Shown: piece by piece, positions 23,525-35,534 of the stretch
Position numbering within the stretch: position 1 is the first letter of the stretch
Layout of the letters: each line of letters opens with the position of its first letter
The notes under the pieces: generated by a model
Told to the model about the DNA's origin: nothing
What the model saw: the letters and a program-made list of their open reading frames with translations, nothing else
The model's database searches: none
Program-made: the position numbers and the translations under genes
Origin: Eupeodes corollae
Lineage: Eukaryota > Arthropoda > Insecta > Diptera > Syrphidae
Length of the DNA stretch: 64,000 nucleotides
Reading direction: 5' to 3'
Assembly (NCBI RefSeq): GCF_945859685.1
Contig: NC_079147.1
Span: forward strand, 106,127,525 to 106,191,524

Positions 23525-25315
23525 AATTGCATATACGCTCGATAATCGGTGACATGACCGGGCAAAGACTAAAAGGAAATGACAGTTTGCTGTTAAGTCG
23601 ACGCTACTAGAGAGTTTCATGGGTCCTCCTGTACAATAGTGCGTAAACGATTTTTTGGGATGAATCTTCTTTCGGCTGCGTACATCTACCATAGCACTTA
23701 AAGACATTGAGATTGGCCCAGATGGTATCCCCCTTTTGTTCTAAAGAGGTGTCATTCAACGTTTACAAAACCATTGCTTAAGTTTTTTTATTGTTGCGCA
23801 CAATAAAAATACAACCGTCTAATATGAGAAGTTTATTCAGAATGGATAAGTAACGATAAAAAGATTACAAGAAATAAGATACAAGTTAAGATTTACCGAA
23901 GAGGAGAAATATTACACGTACAATAAAAAGTTAACGAAAACAGAAATGCAAACTGCAGATGCAGGACAATAACAGAGGGAGATAAATAGTAAGGCAAAAT
24001 ATTCATGAACTACATATAGTTATCTTTAACATTTATCTTCCCTACTCTGCAGTTTTTTTCCGAGCAGATGGAAAACAGCATTTGTTCAGTCTGTTCCTAA
24101 AAAGATAAGTCCTCCTCGCCCACTTACTATCTTCCAATTGTATTCCCGTCCGCTCTTTCCAAGGCGATGCAAACAATATTAACAGGTGTCGGTAAATAAA
24201 AAAAATAGCAATATTTTAGTCAAAATGAATGCTTGAATACAATACTCACCATGAAAATGCTAGAAATACTGATTTTGAATGCGTGCCGAACCTTTAGATC
24301 GAAGGCATAAGGTCATATTCATAGTTCCTTGATAAGTTCTGATTTTGTCTTTGCTAAATTAAACTTCAGTTTATGCTTTTCATAGAAAATGTAAGCCCAT
24401 TTTAAAACGATAATCTGGAGTCTAAAAATAAACACGATCGAAATTTTACTGCTTTAAACTTGAGTGCTAATTGGACTTAAATCCAGCTATATTCCAATCG
24501 AAAAGCACAAATTCATAAACTTTTTGCAAATAGACGATCCAGGAGGGTTCAGATAAGCCATTAAGCTTCTACAGTTAAGTTGTACAAGTAAAGATTTCAT
24601 CTTAAAATTTCTTAGTAATTTAACGATATTCACCAAAAATCATTTTTCTGTCAAAAACAATTAAAATCTTTGTTTTTACACAATTTTAAAATTTGCAAAT
24701 ATTTAATAATGCTTTAAATTACTTTATTATGATCACTTCTGAGAGATAATTCCTGAAACTCGCCTTCAATTCCATTTATTTTTTTTTGTTAATAGTTATT
24801 ACATTGTTTTTTTTCTTTCAAAATTAATTGTCTGTTAATATAATAAATACAACTTTTGAGCTTAAAAAATTAAAGAAATATACTTTTTGGAGTAAATTTA
24901 CTTCGGATGCTCTGGAACTGAGATTTAAACACTAATTTCAATAATATAAATGTCCCAAAAATGCCAAAAGTGCAACTTGTGTATTAATTTTATTGCTAAT
25001 TGAAAACATATAACGAACGTTTCATATCTATTAATTTAATATAATTTATAGATAATTTACTTGAATCCCTCGATGACTGAAGTGAACAAAAATTCATCAA
25101 CGTGTAATTTGTCAATGCCTCACTTAAATATTGTACGAACTTATTAGTTAACCATAATTAGTTTTTATTTAATTATTCGAGACATTATTTACTTAAATGC
25201 ACCTGGTTCCTTAAATTCAAGAACAAAATATTTTTCAAATAGTTTCAATATGCTCATGCATTTTTTTAGAATTTGGTTTTCTAGCATTAGATCCAATCTA
25301 GGAGTAAACAGACTA
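23525..25315. other. Intergenic AT-rich DNA
   Basis: Nothing recognised. The first 250 bases may be further decayed LOA-like sequence. Confidence 0.4.
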
Positions 25316-25319
25316 ATAA

Positions 25320-25545
25320 CGATAGCAATAATAGACTCGAAAAAATACGTAAAAATTCTTGATAATAGATTCTGTTTTATTTTCGTACGAAAAAAGGTCG
25401 AATTATCTTGAAAATTTTCTCAAAAACTTAGAAAAACAGTACTAAAGCTTAGTAAAAATTTACTTTCGACTCAAATACCTTCTTTAAAATTTAAAAATAT
25501 TAGCTTCAAATTTATTTTATGTCACAGAAAATATTGTTTTCGACA
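25320..25545. repeat. DINE-like repeat, left part (host of the Helitron)
   Basis: Matches the tandem unit seen at 37140-37260: ttactttcgactcaaata, ttaaaaatatt.gcttcaaa, and cagaaaatattgttttcga. The repeat resumes at 27321, after the Helitron. Confidence 0.7.
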
Positions 25546-27320
25546 TCTATGTATATAAAAATGACTTGCTGTTCGTTAGTCTCACTAAAAGTCGAGAACG
25601 GCTAAACGGATTTATCTTATCTTAGTCTTGAAATGTTTGTGGAGATCTAGAGAAGGTTTAAAAGGCGAGAAAAAAGAGTCAAAGAGTCAATTTGCAATTT
25701 ATTACCGCTGCATTAAGTTCAAATTCATTCATATCTATGAAAATAGTCTTCGCGTGCCCTTTGGAGAATCTAATGTCGCGTTCCGAAAATAAACAAAAGT
25801 GAATTGCTAAGTCAACAAAAAATCTAATAATCTATTAGCAGTACTGATTTCCAATTAATTAGGTCGAATTCGCGAAACTTCATTTTAGCTAACTTCAACT
25901 GTATCAGATTATTTTTTAAGTTTGATAAATCTTAAGTTTTATCACAAATTAAGTTTCTGAACACAACCATAATATTTGACATTAGATTTGACAACCAAGT
26001 AATATGTCAATCATTCTGACGTACTTCAGAATACGGAGATTTATGGCTTAAAGGTAAACTCCAAAAAAATAAATAATAAATTAGAACTACGACAAAAGTA
26101 TGTCGATTGACGATACTGGGTTAAGATAATGGTTACAATGTTCTATAAGTGCATCCTTCTATCTTTGTGAGTGACGATTACCGCTACGTGCACGAGAACT
26201 TTCTTTACTTTTGTGATCCTTCGTGATAGTGACATTCCAAGTAGTGTGATCTTTTTTTGTTGAAATTTTGTGATAGTGACACTTTACTATTATGTTACTG
26301 TTAAGTGAGCGAGAAATTTTCTCACATTGATTAATTACGTTACGATGCCGAGGAGAAGATGACCTGACTTAGGTTGTCGCAGTCAATCAAATGTGCGAAG
26401 AGCTTCATACCTCACGTGCTAACCGCACTGATGACCAGAGAGAGACAGATCAAGAAAATAGTCTTATTGCTTTTTCAGAATTGCGTTATTTAGTGAGTGA
26501 CAATGAATTGGATAGGCTACGTAAAGACACTCCAACTAACAACTAACATGCGAGTATTTTTGCAACATGATGAAACTGCAAATGTGTTTGCGAAGCAGTT
26601 GTTAGATATTGGAAATAATAAAGTTGCAATGGGCCGGATTTATCACATTACCCACAGATTTCTGTCACATCACATATTCAAAAGAGAAGTTTATTCAGCA
26701 TGTTTTCCCAGATATAATCGCAAAAATCCCTAACCATAATTGGCTGGGTGAACAAGCAATATTGGCAGCGAAAAATAAAGATGTCGAGGATCTCAATGCG
26801 ACCATTCAGAATTTTCTTCCAGAATAGTTAGTTTCCTTCAAATCAGTCGACACCGTTATGAAGCAGGATGACGTAGTCAACTATTCCACGGAGTTTTTAA
26901 ATGCACTGAAATTGCCTGGATTACCACCTCACAATATGCAATTAAAAGTGGGATCAGCTGTCATCATGCTGCTTATGGATAATTAAACGTCACGTGTTCG
27001 CTCGTGGGAAAACCGTCTTCTTTGTTTATTTACAAAAATATAGTTCATGTGAAAGCTGTAAATTGATTAACAAAATGTATGATAACAGTGTGTGTCTATT
27101 AACACAGATTTAAACCTTAAATAGTCAGTATTTTAGGAAAACCCTGTTTTTTTTTTAAGTAAGCAACATGACGTGTCGAAAATAATAATAAAACTTCATG
27201 CTTCCTTAGAAAAATTCTTTTTTATTCAATACGTTTTGTTTGTTTTGAAATTAATTTATACAAAAGTTTAGGTCTTTTATTTATCGGTTGAGGCAGTACG
27301 AAGTCTGCCGGGTCAGCTAG
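25546..27320 (+). mobile_element. Helitron, internally deleted
   Basis: Begins TCTATGTATATAAAA, preceded by A, and ends GGGTCAGCTAG, followed by T: the 5'-TC and CTAG-3' ends and A/T insertion of Helitrons. The 5' end continues with tgctgttcgttagtctcac and aacggctaaacgga, a well-known insect Helitron leader, and the 3' end carries gaagtctgccgggtcagctag. Inside are a Helitron N-terminal start at 26345 (MPRRR, then PDLGCRSQSN) and the helicase C-terminal part. Between them most of Rep and the helicase are missing. Removing 25546-27320 restores a repeat colinear with 37250-37290. Confidence 0.9.
26345..26985 (+). pseudogene. Helitron Rep/helicase remnant
   Basis: An N-terminal stub MPRRR is broken by a TGA after five codons. 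The frame jumps near 26500 to the PIF1-type helicase C-terminus: LQLTTNMRVFLQHDETANVF, AKQLLDIGNNKVAM, then in other frames NHNWLGEQAILAAKNKDVED and LNAT, SVDTVMKQDDVVNYSTEFLN and LPGLPPHNMQLKVGSAVIML. Frameshifts lie near 26640 and 26825. It cannot make a functional protein. Confidence 0.85.
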
Positions 27321-27450
27321 TTCATTTATATTTTTATAAAAATCCAACAGTCATTTTTTCATAACAAGTTAAAATTTACCTAAAACAGTACGTCAAATTG
27401 TTAAAAATTGTTGTTTGGTCCTCGATATCTCGTAAACAATGGAAAATACT
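27321..27450. repeat. DINE-like repeat, right part
   Basis: Continues the repeat interrupted at 25545: tttttataaaaatccaacag matches 37276-37295 (tttttatataaaaatccaac). It is joined to a retrotransposon scrap near 27460. Confidence 0.65.
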
Positions 27451-27459
27451 GACTTCAAC

Positions 27460-28165
27460 TGCTAAGATTCTTTATTTAAAGAATATTTCATCTCCCCTAC
27501 AACACACCGAATTACATGGATTTCCTGGAAACTGGACTATCGTTGCTTTTTATTCAAACTTTAAGACTAAATATAGACTACATCATCAAAGTTCTGCAAA
27601 TGCACAATGCAAGATTACCGAAGAAAGCAGCCCTTTCTGCAAATAATCGAAGAAGTAGTTGGCACGCAGAATGGCACGAGCTGGCATTGTGGTGTAAAAC
27701 GTCATTGGATCTGGATTTGGGTAACGTTGATGATTGCAGGGTTAAACTGCGAGGGTTGATGAATGACTCCGTAGTCTCTGTATAGAAGAAGCTTCAAATT
27801 CAACTCAAAGATTAATTTACAAACATCTCTGTCATAACCTTGGTCCAAATAACTATTTTAGAGATGAGAACAGTGTGGAGGTTATTTCTATGATTCTGCG
27901 ACTTCGAGGGGAGCCCCTGCATCTCAACTATGTGCCACATAGGGAGGACCGACCCGGGTTTTTCACTTCTTAAGAAAATTCCCTGTGCTAGTAGAAAATT
28001 GGAGAGACTTTCTTGGATCTAATTACCTTACGGAAGAGGAAATGAAAACACTCTTAAATGAGATGACGGTCGGTGGGAAGACTCTATATGTACTGCAAAG
28101 TGCCTTAAACTTACCGGGACAGAATGCTCTGCGGAAACTTCTGAAAACACATCAAAGTTAAAATT
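27460..28165 (+). pseudogene. C-terminal scrap of a non-LTR ORF2
   Basis: Plus-strand frame 27516-27785 reads MDFLETGLSLLFIQTLRLNI then DYIIKVLQMHNARLPK and SWHAEWHELALW. It aligns with the 3-7 kb element segment YAIYLETGLPKLFTSTLKLQ, DYIIKVLGFPDERL and WWHDKWQRIA. Further decayed family sequence follows to about 28165 (ILRLRGEPLHLNYVPH). It is a relative of that element, not an identical copy. Confidence 0.75.
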
Positions 28166-28224
28166 TATCTTGATTTTGAATTATACATTTATATACAGAT
28201 ATGTATACTAAAAGTATTGGCGCA

Positions 28225-28575
28225 AAATTTTTAGTAAAATGTTAAAGCTAATTTTAGCAATTTATTAAGCTTAAAATATTTTTTACCTAATTTTAAACGA
28301 CTTTAACATCTAACCTTCATTTAATAATTTGCTAAAGTTTAAATCACGGACTGGTCACTTTAACTTTTAGCCATTTGCTGCTGACATCTGTTAAATTATT
28401 CTTATAATAGCAATGGACAGAATGGTAAAGTCAACAGGTTTTAATTCCAATTAATAGGTCCGTTTAAGCGTCTTTGCTTTGTTTATTTTCACGAACTGTC
28501 ACTTTTAGAACATGTTTGGATAAAAGGCAATTAGCCATTTACCTGTTAGTGAATAGTGAATAGTGAATTTTCTAC
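28225..28575. repeat. Unclassified interspersed repeat, copy 2
   Basis: Second copy of the repeat at 8210-8565, same orientation. Shared blocks include tacctaattttaaa, ttcttataa, ttccaattaa, gtttaagcgt and acatgtttggat near 28511. Confidence 0.55.
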
Positions 28576-28579
28576 TGTA

Positions 28580-31500
28580 CTAATTTTCTACAAATTAAAG
28601 TTATTATAAATTTATCGCTCCATAAAAATTTATTCAATAAAGGCTCAAGATAGGTGTAACCTTCTAACGCGACCGTATCAACTACTATAAACCCACTTTT
28701 TTTCGATGAACAGTAGGTGCCTCTTTTTGAAACAATACCCTTTAATTCATAAACCAAGTTGAAATAAAAGGTGTACCTCTAATTAGTTTAGACTTTTCTT
28801 ACACATCATCTAATCACACAATCTGTCATATATTTTATTTATGCTCACATCAAATCTTTTATTTGCATTTCATAATTTATTCAAGAACATCTTTGTAAGT
28901 TTATTTACGTTTTTTTCTTATCAGCCACCATCTAATATTTACCTAAATTTACAAAATATTCTAGTAACCCAATTTCAAAACAAACACAAGCTTCTAATTA
29001 CAAGATAGAAAAGTCGACAGGGTCACATATGTACAGAGGTATGGGAAGGAAGCAAAGATTAAATAATACAAACAGAACAAACAAAACTTATGATGTTCAA
29101 ACAAAGAATTTGTAACACAAAAAGCCAATAAACCATAGAAGGTACCTTTGGGGGTAAGGCCAGGTAAAGGTATACATCAGGTTAGGTTCAAATAGGTCTA
29201 GGTACTTTAGTTGTCGCTCCGTTTCTCAATCATAAAAAATGTCATGTCATTAAATCACGTTATTGATTTAGCTTCATCAAAACCCAGTACACAGGTAGGC
29301 CGAGGCAGCACACACCGAATTCACTTTAAGTACACTTCAGCAATCCCCGGGTAGGGCTACTGAAGGTACAGTATAGAACTAGGAAGGTCTATAGTCTATG
29401 CCAAAAAGAAAGTTGACAGAATTTCCACCTCGTACCTATAGAAAACCAAAAAATAAAAAGAAGCCAATTTTGGGGTAGGTATTAACTCATTCTTTAAAGG
29501 GCCAAGTCAAGCGGAATGAGACTGAAAGGTAAATCTGTCAAATTGAATTTAAATCCATTCTGTCCCATATTGCCTCCCTTATAAGCCAACCACCACCACA
29601 ATCTCGCCTATACCTACCTAACCTTCCTACCTTACCTACCTAACCAACTCCAACCAAGCCTGCTGATGGGATATTCCTCTCTGTCGTCGTGGACGTCGTC
29701 GTCGTCGTTGCGTTGTTCGGAATTGTTCATAAGAGGTCCTTTTGCAATATGCCAAAGTAAATTGAAAGCCCATTTTGATTTAGGTTTCACTTCTCCTACA
29801 GTCTCCACCGCACCTTTAACTGTTTTAAGAGCATATAGAGTGAGGTTTGGCGTATGAGATGCTTTGTCCTTCTCCAGCTGTCCTCAGATCAGTGCTGATG
29901 CTGATGCTGAGTAACATAGATAAAACTTAAATTAGGGTAGAAGAGGTCGAAATATTTAACTTAACCACACATCAATGCGGGTGGGTCGAGTCGAGTTGAG
30001 GGTGGAACACCGAACACGAACACTTTCGAGAGGCATTACACGGCCCAATACCAGTACCAATACCAGTTCTATTAAGTTCCTGTTCAGCCTTAAGTTACTC
30101 CAGTTAACAGAGAAGCTGTTTGCCAAAAGCCTTTCATTTTCTCTGCTTGATGGTAACAAAGAAAGATGAAGCGAACCAAGTCCCACCAAACTGAGCCTCT
30201 CTAATTCAATATGCGATTTCAAAGGATCCGGGCTCTGGAGGCCAGACAGTAAGCCAGCATAGGAGAAATTTTGTACCGTGCTCGACATCCGTGCCGGCAT
30301 TGATGGCACTGGGTAATGGGGCCAGAAGCCAGTTGAGATTTTCGGTTCACTGAGATAATCCATTTGGAATACATATACCGTTATTGTTTGGCTGTGAAGT
30401 GGCTGGTGATGGCATTGGCGATGTAAATTTGTGTGATTGTGGGCTTGGAAGGAAGCATCATCAGCAAATACATTTACGTCTATTGTTATCGGGTTTTATT
30501 GGTAAGGGAACTAACTTGAGTGAGCTGTCGCGGTTTGCAGAACATGGGTGTGAGGTTGAATTCAGGCGGTGGCATTGTATGTTTGCGATTTCGCTAACTC
30601 TTTGTTGGTTCTTGGTTCGATGAAGACGGCATCATATTGACTTGACGATGAATGAGGAGTCCAAGTCCCTACTGTTTCATTCCTGCACAAAAGAGCAAAG
30701 CTATAAGAAGAATATCGTATCGCTTTCGTTGTTATTTTGTTCGTTCTTCTTGGTTCGTTGATAAAAATAAATGATAGATACAATTTAAGAAAAGTTTTAC
30801 AACCTCATCTCAGCACATCTCAATTGAAAGTGGAGACGAGACCGAATTGTAAAATATTGACTGAAATAAATGCTAAAACGCAACTCGGCGTGACACATTC
30901 TAATGGAATAAGTGTTAATTTCTTTTATATACGAGTTAACACCACAATTTGGAAAATGGATAGGAAAGGAAGGGTTATACTGTCATAGAAAGGTTTTGAT
31001 TCTTCAAGAATCCATCAATGCTGCGAGTATACAAGTGGCACACTTTTTTTAAGACAGATTGATGCTGCTTACACTTAAAGATTGACTTTCTCTAGAAGTA
31101 GAATATAATATTTCCGACATTTTTAAAATTTTGATGTCAGAAATCGTTTCTGACCGACACATTATTATTCTCGTTGAATATTGTTTTCGAAGGAAATGGA
31201 GAAAAAATCTCTTACATCAGAGCAACCTGAGCTGCTAGGGTAAAGCAGAGAAACGATCTAAGTACGTTCGAAAGAAGAACAAATTAGCAATGTTTTTAAT
31301 GCAATTATTTCAGTTGAAAGATCTTAAATGTCAGATCGTTTAATGACTACATTTATTTTCGACACAAGTACGACGACGCAACATAAAATTATCGTACACT
31401 TTAGTAAATATACTGTTCGAAATTTAAACTGAATGACGTCCAATTCAAGGCTTTAGGACTTCTAGGTCTATAAGTTCATTTCTAATTTTGATTTTAAGTA

Positions 31501-32190
31501 CATTCTCATAGAAAAAAATCATATCATAGACCAAGAGATCGGCGGTACGTGAATTTAAACGGTTACTATATTTTGTTTTTAACAAATCATATTTTTTTTT
31601 AGAGAAAAAAGGTTGTTCATGTCATAAATCAAAATGTTTTCGAAATTCGCGCACCGTCAATGCATACGAAAGATTTTCTTTAAGAACCCTTCTACAGCGA
31701 ACGCGTGCTGCACAACCGTTTAATTAATCATGTTTGTTCATTATTAGTTTTAAAAAATGCTCTTTCTTCTTCTTTCAAACATGACCAAGCTCGTTGCCTA
31801 GAGGTGGCGGTCTTATGATTTTAAGTCCTTTCGGGCTTGGAGCCGCAACCTGTAGAACTAAAACTATATATTTAAAAAAAAAACACTAAGACAAAAGAAA
31901 CAACCTGATATCTATTTCATTAAGATTCAGAATGTTATAAATTCTTAGCAAAACTAAAAATGTATCCATCAACATAAGCCCAAATGTATAATCGGTTTTT
32001 AAAAGGGCAATTTTCGTATTCAAGAGTTTTAACACAGCCTTTCTGAACACAAAACAATCGAGTTAGAATAATTACATTGGTGGATAAGGTTTTCTTCAAA
32101 CTTTTTACTTTTTTTTTTTAATTCGTAAAAACAGAATTACGTTTTGTATGTAATCCCATTCTTCGATATGTAGATAGTTAAAACATTTAT
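28580..32190. other. Intergenic region, possibly host non-coding DNA
   Basis: The least repetitive stretch of the window. It includes pyrimidine/CCTA-rich sequence at 29600-29650, a GTC microsatellite at about 29689-29712 and imperfect CCAATACCAGTA repeats near 30043-30070. The longest open frames are 135 residues at 29956-30363 (-) and 83 residues at 30737-30988 (+). Neither has recognisable domains, and I do not call them genes. Exons of a host gene or regulatory DNA cannot be excluded. Confidence 0.4.
29689..29712. repeat. GTC trinucleotide repeat
   Basis: Run of GTCGTC units (gtcgtcgtcgtcgttg) within less AT-rich DNA. Confidence 0.7.
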
Positions 32191-32192
32191 AG

Positions 32193-32215
32193 CAACGGTT
32201 CCCAATCTTTTTTAG
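32193..32215 (-). repeat. hAT terminal inverted repeat
   Basis: CAACGGTTCCCAATCTTTTT resembles the CAGTGGTTCCCAAA consensus of this hAT group. A duplication partner for the 8 bases before it was not found. Confidence 0.6.
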
Positions 32216-32311
32216 TAGCGGAGCAATTTTTGACGATACGCCAATTTTAATAACCAACGCTTATTGAACAACATGTCCCTCACAACAAAGTTGACGAAGA
32301 AGGTTTTAACT

Positions 32312-32720
32312 TCAGCTGTCATTTCGAAAAGCCGCGTCAGTTTTTTTCCGCGAAAAAGCCATCTTACTTCTGCGTGAAGAAGTAAAGACGTATCTAGATT
32401 CTAGACTACCCATTGCCTTACACAATACCTTATAAAGCCTTGTATTCTTTGGCCGTGATTTAATAAAGTTAATTATTTTTACGCTTTCGTCCAATATGTA
32501 TTTAAGGGAGACCGGCATTTTATTCATTGCGAAGGCATGACAGTGTAAAACGCAAACGGAAGCGCACAATTACTATGAAAATAGCCAACCCTGCAACATC
32601 CATTGGTTCATCCCTTTGCAGCGCAAATTTTGTGACTTATTCGTAAAAGTAAAGTAGCTTTCACATTTTCCGCTAATTCTCCGATTCGTCTCCGTTTGAC
32701 GTGATTTTTTTGTTGCGATT
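32312..32720 (-). pseudogene. hAT transposase, catalytic core fragment
   Basis: In one frame VKRRRIGELAENVKATLLLR and FALQRDEPMDVAGLAIFIVI are visible, where DE.MDVAGLA corresponds to the first catalytic Asp of the hAT DDE domain (family form DESTDVAGLA). A deletion and frameshift follow, then CVLHCHAFAM..MPVSLKYI, IINFIKSRPKNTRLYK and KVLCKAMGS. The region between and the C-terminal dimerisation domain are lost. Confidence 0.75.
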
Positions 32721-32984
32721 CCACTGACTTGGAAGTATACCAGACACCATTTGAAGAGCTTGTATTTCGAAAACTTGTCTCATATTGATGTTTTTAACTT
32801 AGCTTAGAGTGCCCATTACTATTTTTAATTACTTATGATGTTAAATTAAGAACGCACTAACGCACATAAAGTTAAAAAAAATATATTAACACAACAAAAA
32901 TAGTTTTTCAAAAACTAACACATATAAAAAAAATCGATAAAAAAAATTAACATAAATATTTTATTCATTTAAAGTATTTATTTA

Positions 32985-34440
32985 CTAAGGTTAATTGCCA
33001 AATTTTGTTGGCAGTCTTCACAGCGTGGCTTGGAGCATTGAAGGCAAATTGGCTTCAAGCACAGCAACAATATCCAGTCTTCCTTTTATATTTGGACAAA
33101 TCGAGCATAGTTTTCTTCCAATATGTGATATAGGTTGTGATCTTGGGGGTGGAGGGGGAAGATCATTTCCCAAAACTCTGCTGATCGTCATCCGCAGTTC
33201 TTTCGTTGTACACGCGGCTTTTCATGTGATCTAGCACTAGTGCTCTTGCCATATTCGGAATAAAAGTTGCTCTTCTCATTTTATTATCACTGTCAGCACA
33301 CATTTCAAACAGTACAAAGCTATTTACGAGTATTCCTGCCATGTCTAAGATCCTTTGGAAAATGTCCATAGACCAACGACGGCTGCAAGAACTCCACCTT
33401 TAGTTTTATTATAATCTGCAATCATTGTTAGTTTTCCTACGTGCCTAAGTACGTCAGTCCCCTTTTCAGCAATTTTTCCATAAGTGGAATTATGCTGAAC
33501 CAATATCTAGCTGTAACATTGCGGTTTGAGTTTTCGACAGGTTTCACAAGTCTTAGAACTGATTGAGTTGGTATTGACATTTGTCTTTCTTCTTCAGTGG
33601 GCATCGATCAACAACATTATTTTTATGCCATACTTTGCTGGTTTTTGGGGCATGTAAATAATGAACTTGCATCGACCCCTAATGGCAACAGCATTTCATC
33701 AATACAAAGGTATGCTCTAGGGGTTTATTGGGACTGGCTGTTCGAAATAAACCTATTGAACATACCTGATATTTACGCAAGTATATCATCTTTGAGTCGT
33801 TCCATTCTAGTGGTGGAATCATCAAATCGGACGCACTTGACCAAAAAAGGAAATCGCCATGGGACATAACACATCGGAAAACTTCATGACCAGTTAAATC
33901 GGTGGAAAATATCAAACGAAAATCAGCGTCATTACACTTGAATACTGACGAATAGTACAATTGACCAATAAATGCTTTCATCTCTGTGATATTTGTGTCC
34001 TTCAGTTCTATTTTAGTTGTTTTGTTTGAACCGCGTCCGGAATCTATTTAGCTTTTGGTTCGTAAATGTGATCAAGTTTTTCAACATTAAGGGGTCAAAA
34101 AGATTGGACCAAAGTTTAAAATAGCCTTCAAAACTAGGAGTATGCAAGCGGCCTGGTAATATTATTATGTTGTGATTTGCAGTTCGAGATGTTCTGGGGC
34201 ACTCTTTTCTATCCACGTTAATCATTTCTTACCTTTATAAAACTTTTCTTGATGCACATTATGTTTCACGGGTATTTCAGGTGACGCTTCTTCATGTCCT
34301 GGTTCCTCCAGTTCATCTGAAACTATCACGGACACATACCTTAATGCTAACGTGGTGGTCTCGTATACACTCTCCTTCACACAACACTTGATGCGCACGC
34401 CACGAAAGCTCACTATACACTTACGCCTGCTTGAACGTAT
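32985..34440 (-). pseudogene. piggyBac-like transposase, nested in the hAT
   Basis: Minus-strand pieces in order: an acidic N-terminus (34222-34413); PRTSRTANHNIIILPGRL and EGYFKLWSNLFDP with ITFTNQKLNRF (34013-34225); MKAFIGQLYYSSVFKCNDAD and FSTDLTGHEVFRCVMS (33679-33981), the DDE_Tnp_1_7 start with a likely first catalytic Asp; DIFQRILDMAGILVNSFVLF and RALVLDHMKSRVYN (33163-33369). A Cys-rich tail follows. Stops and frameshifts separate every piece, and much of the region between the third and fourth pieces is unreadable. TIRs and TTAA target duplications were not securely identified. Confidence 0.75.
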
Positions 34441-34534
34441 GATTGAAAGGTACTGAGAACGCGCAGGTCAAATTTTAAAAAATAACGACGAAATACCAGA
34501 TTTTAAATTTTGTGGTGTCTGTCAGGCTACCACG

Positions 34535-34951
34535 TCAGTCGCAGAAACATTCAACAATGTCTTTAACACATGGCTTTATTAAGTTTTGAGTAATGGTATG
34601 GGCTTGACCAATATGCATTATTCGGAAACTTAACAAGAAGGATGCCATCAACACATTTTCGTTCACTGCTTTTGAGTAATAAGTAATAATGGTTTGCGAT
34701 TTAGTAAGCTTAGCATACTTTCTTTTGAAGAAATCAGTCAGTTTGCTTTCGCAATCTGGATGAATCCGTGCAAAGTGACGTTTGATTATTGCTGCAAATA
34801 TTGCACTGTTCGACACCACATTGCGGCAAATTATGCATTGAGGTTTGTTGCCACTTGTCTCAGCAAATCCAAAATTCAAATATGAATCGTGGTACATCCT
34901 TTCAACTGATCTTTTTTCTGTAGCATCGATCATTACTAGACAAACTATCAA
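34535..34951 (-). pseudogene. hAT transposase, BED zinc finger N-terminus
   Basis: 138-residue frame: YHDSYLNFGF, then CIICRNVVSNSAIFAAIIKR with H..IH, a BED-type C2H2 finger that binds the transposon ends. It is followed by FFKRKYAKLTKSQ and QAHTITQNLIKPCVKDIVEC, the standard order in ZBED5/SCAND3-like hAT transposases. It breaks off at DIVEC, where the inserted DNA begins. Confidence 0.8.
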
Positions 34952-34959
34952 ACTCGAAA

Positions 34960-35530
34960 CCTTCAGAAATCTCTAACGCCGCCGGCCGCTGTCTCTATTG
35001 CGTCATTTTTCTTCGCACTAAAATAAGTATATGGAAAACCAAAATTGAACAAACAAAATTAATTAAATTGTATGGGTACATAGATTCAAATAAAAAAGAC
35101 TTTTAAGATTTCTAGAAAATAAGTAGGAAACTGATATGATTAAAACTGTAATCTGGAAAAGAAAAATCTTTAATTTTCAAAATCATCATACAATCTATGG
35201 TGCGTTTTAATTTAGTCTCAAAAACACATTTGTGGTTGTGTGTTATCTGCTCCCTTAGAACTTATTAATTTTAGTAGCGTGTTTGTACAACAGAGTTCCA
35301 CTTGCGTCTTGGAGGAATATTGTGGTAAGTTTCCTGGCACGATTTCTATAAAGTTCTTCGTTGAAAATACGATTGAACCAAAAAAAACACTTAAGATGTT
35401 GCACAAAAATTGGACTACATCCCGAACGTAGCCTTTTTGCACATACGTCTTGGTATTGGAGGCCACAACGTGAGATATTAACCTGACTAAAAGTTGCCAT
35501 CAATAAAATGATATATCGCGTGAACCAAAC
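34960..35530. other. Unassigned AT-rich DNA
   Basis: Between the hAT and the DINE-like repeats. Overlapping open frames at 35218-35587 are not recognisable. Confidence 0.4.
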
Positions 35531-35534
35531 ATAA

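Larger units (their letters stand above)
32193..34951 (-). mobile_element. hAT-type transposon (ZBED/SCAND3-like), interrupted
   Basis: Two halves of one minus-strand transposase flank a piggyBac-like element. The BED-type N-terminus is at 34535-34951 and the catalytic half at 32312-32720. The lower end has a hAT-like terminal repeat, CAACGGTTCCCAATCTTTTT at 32193-32212. The matching end above 34951 was not found, so the upper limit is the coding start. Confidence 0.75.

Noticed and set aside
29956..30363. 135-residue minus-strand open frame as a host gene
   Set aside because: No signal, domain, splice support or recognisable relative; composition is compatible with a chance frame in less AT-rich DNA.
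31740..31860. Possible tRNA-like segment
   Set aside because: No cloverleaf pairing could be built from it.
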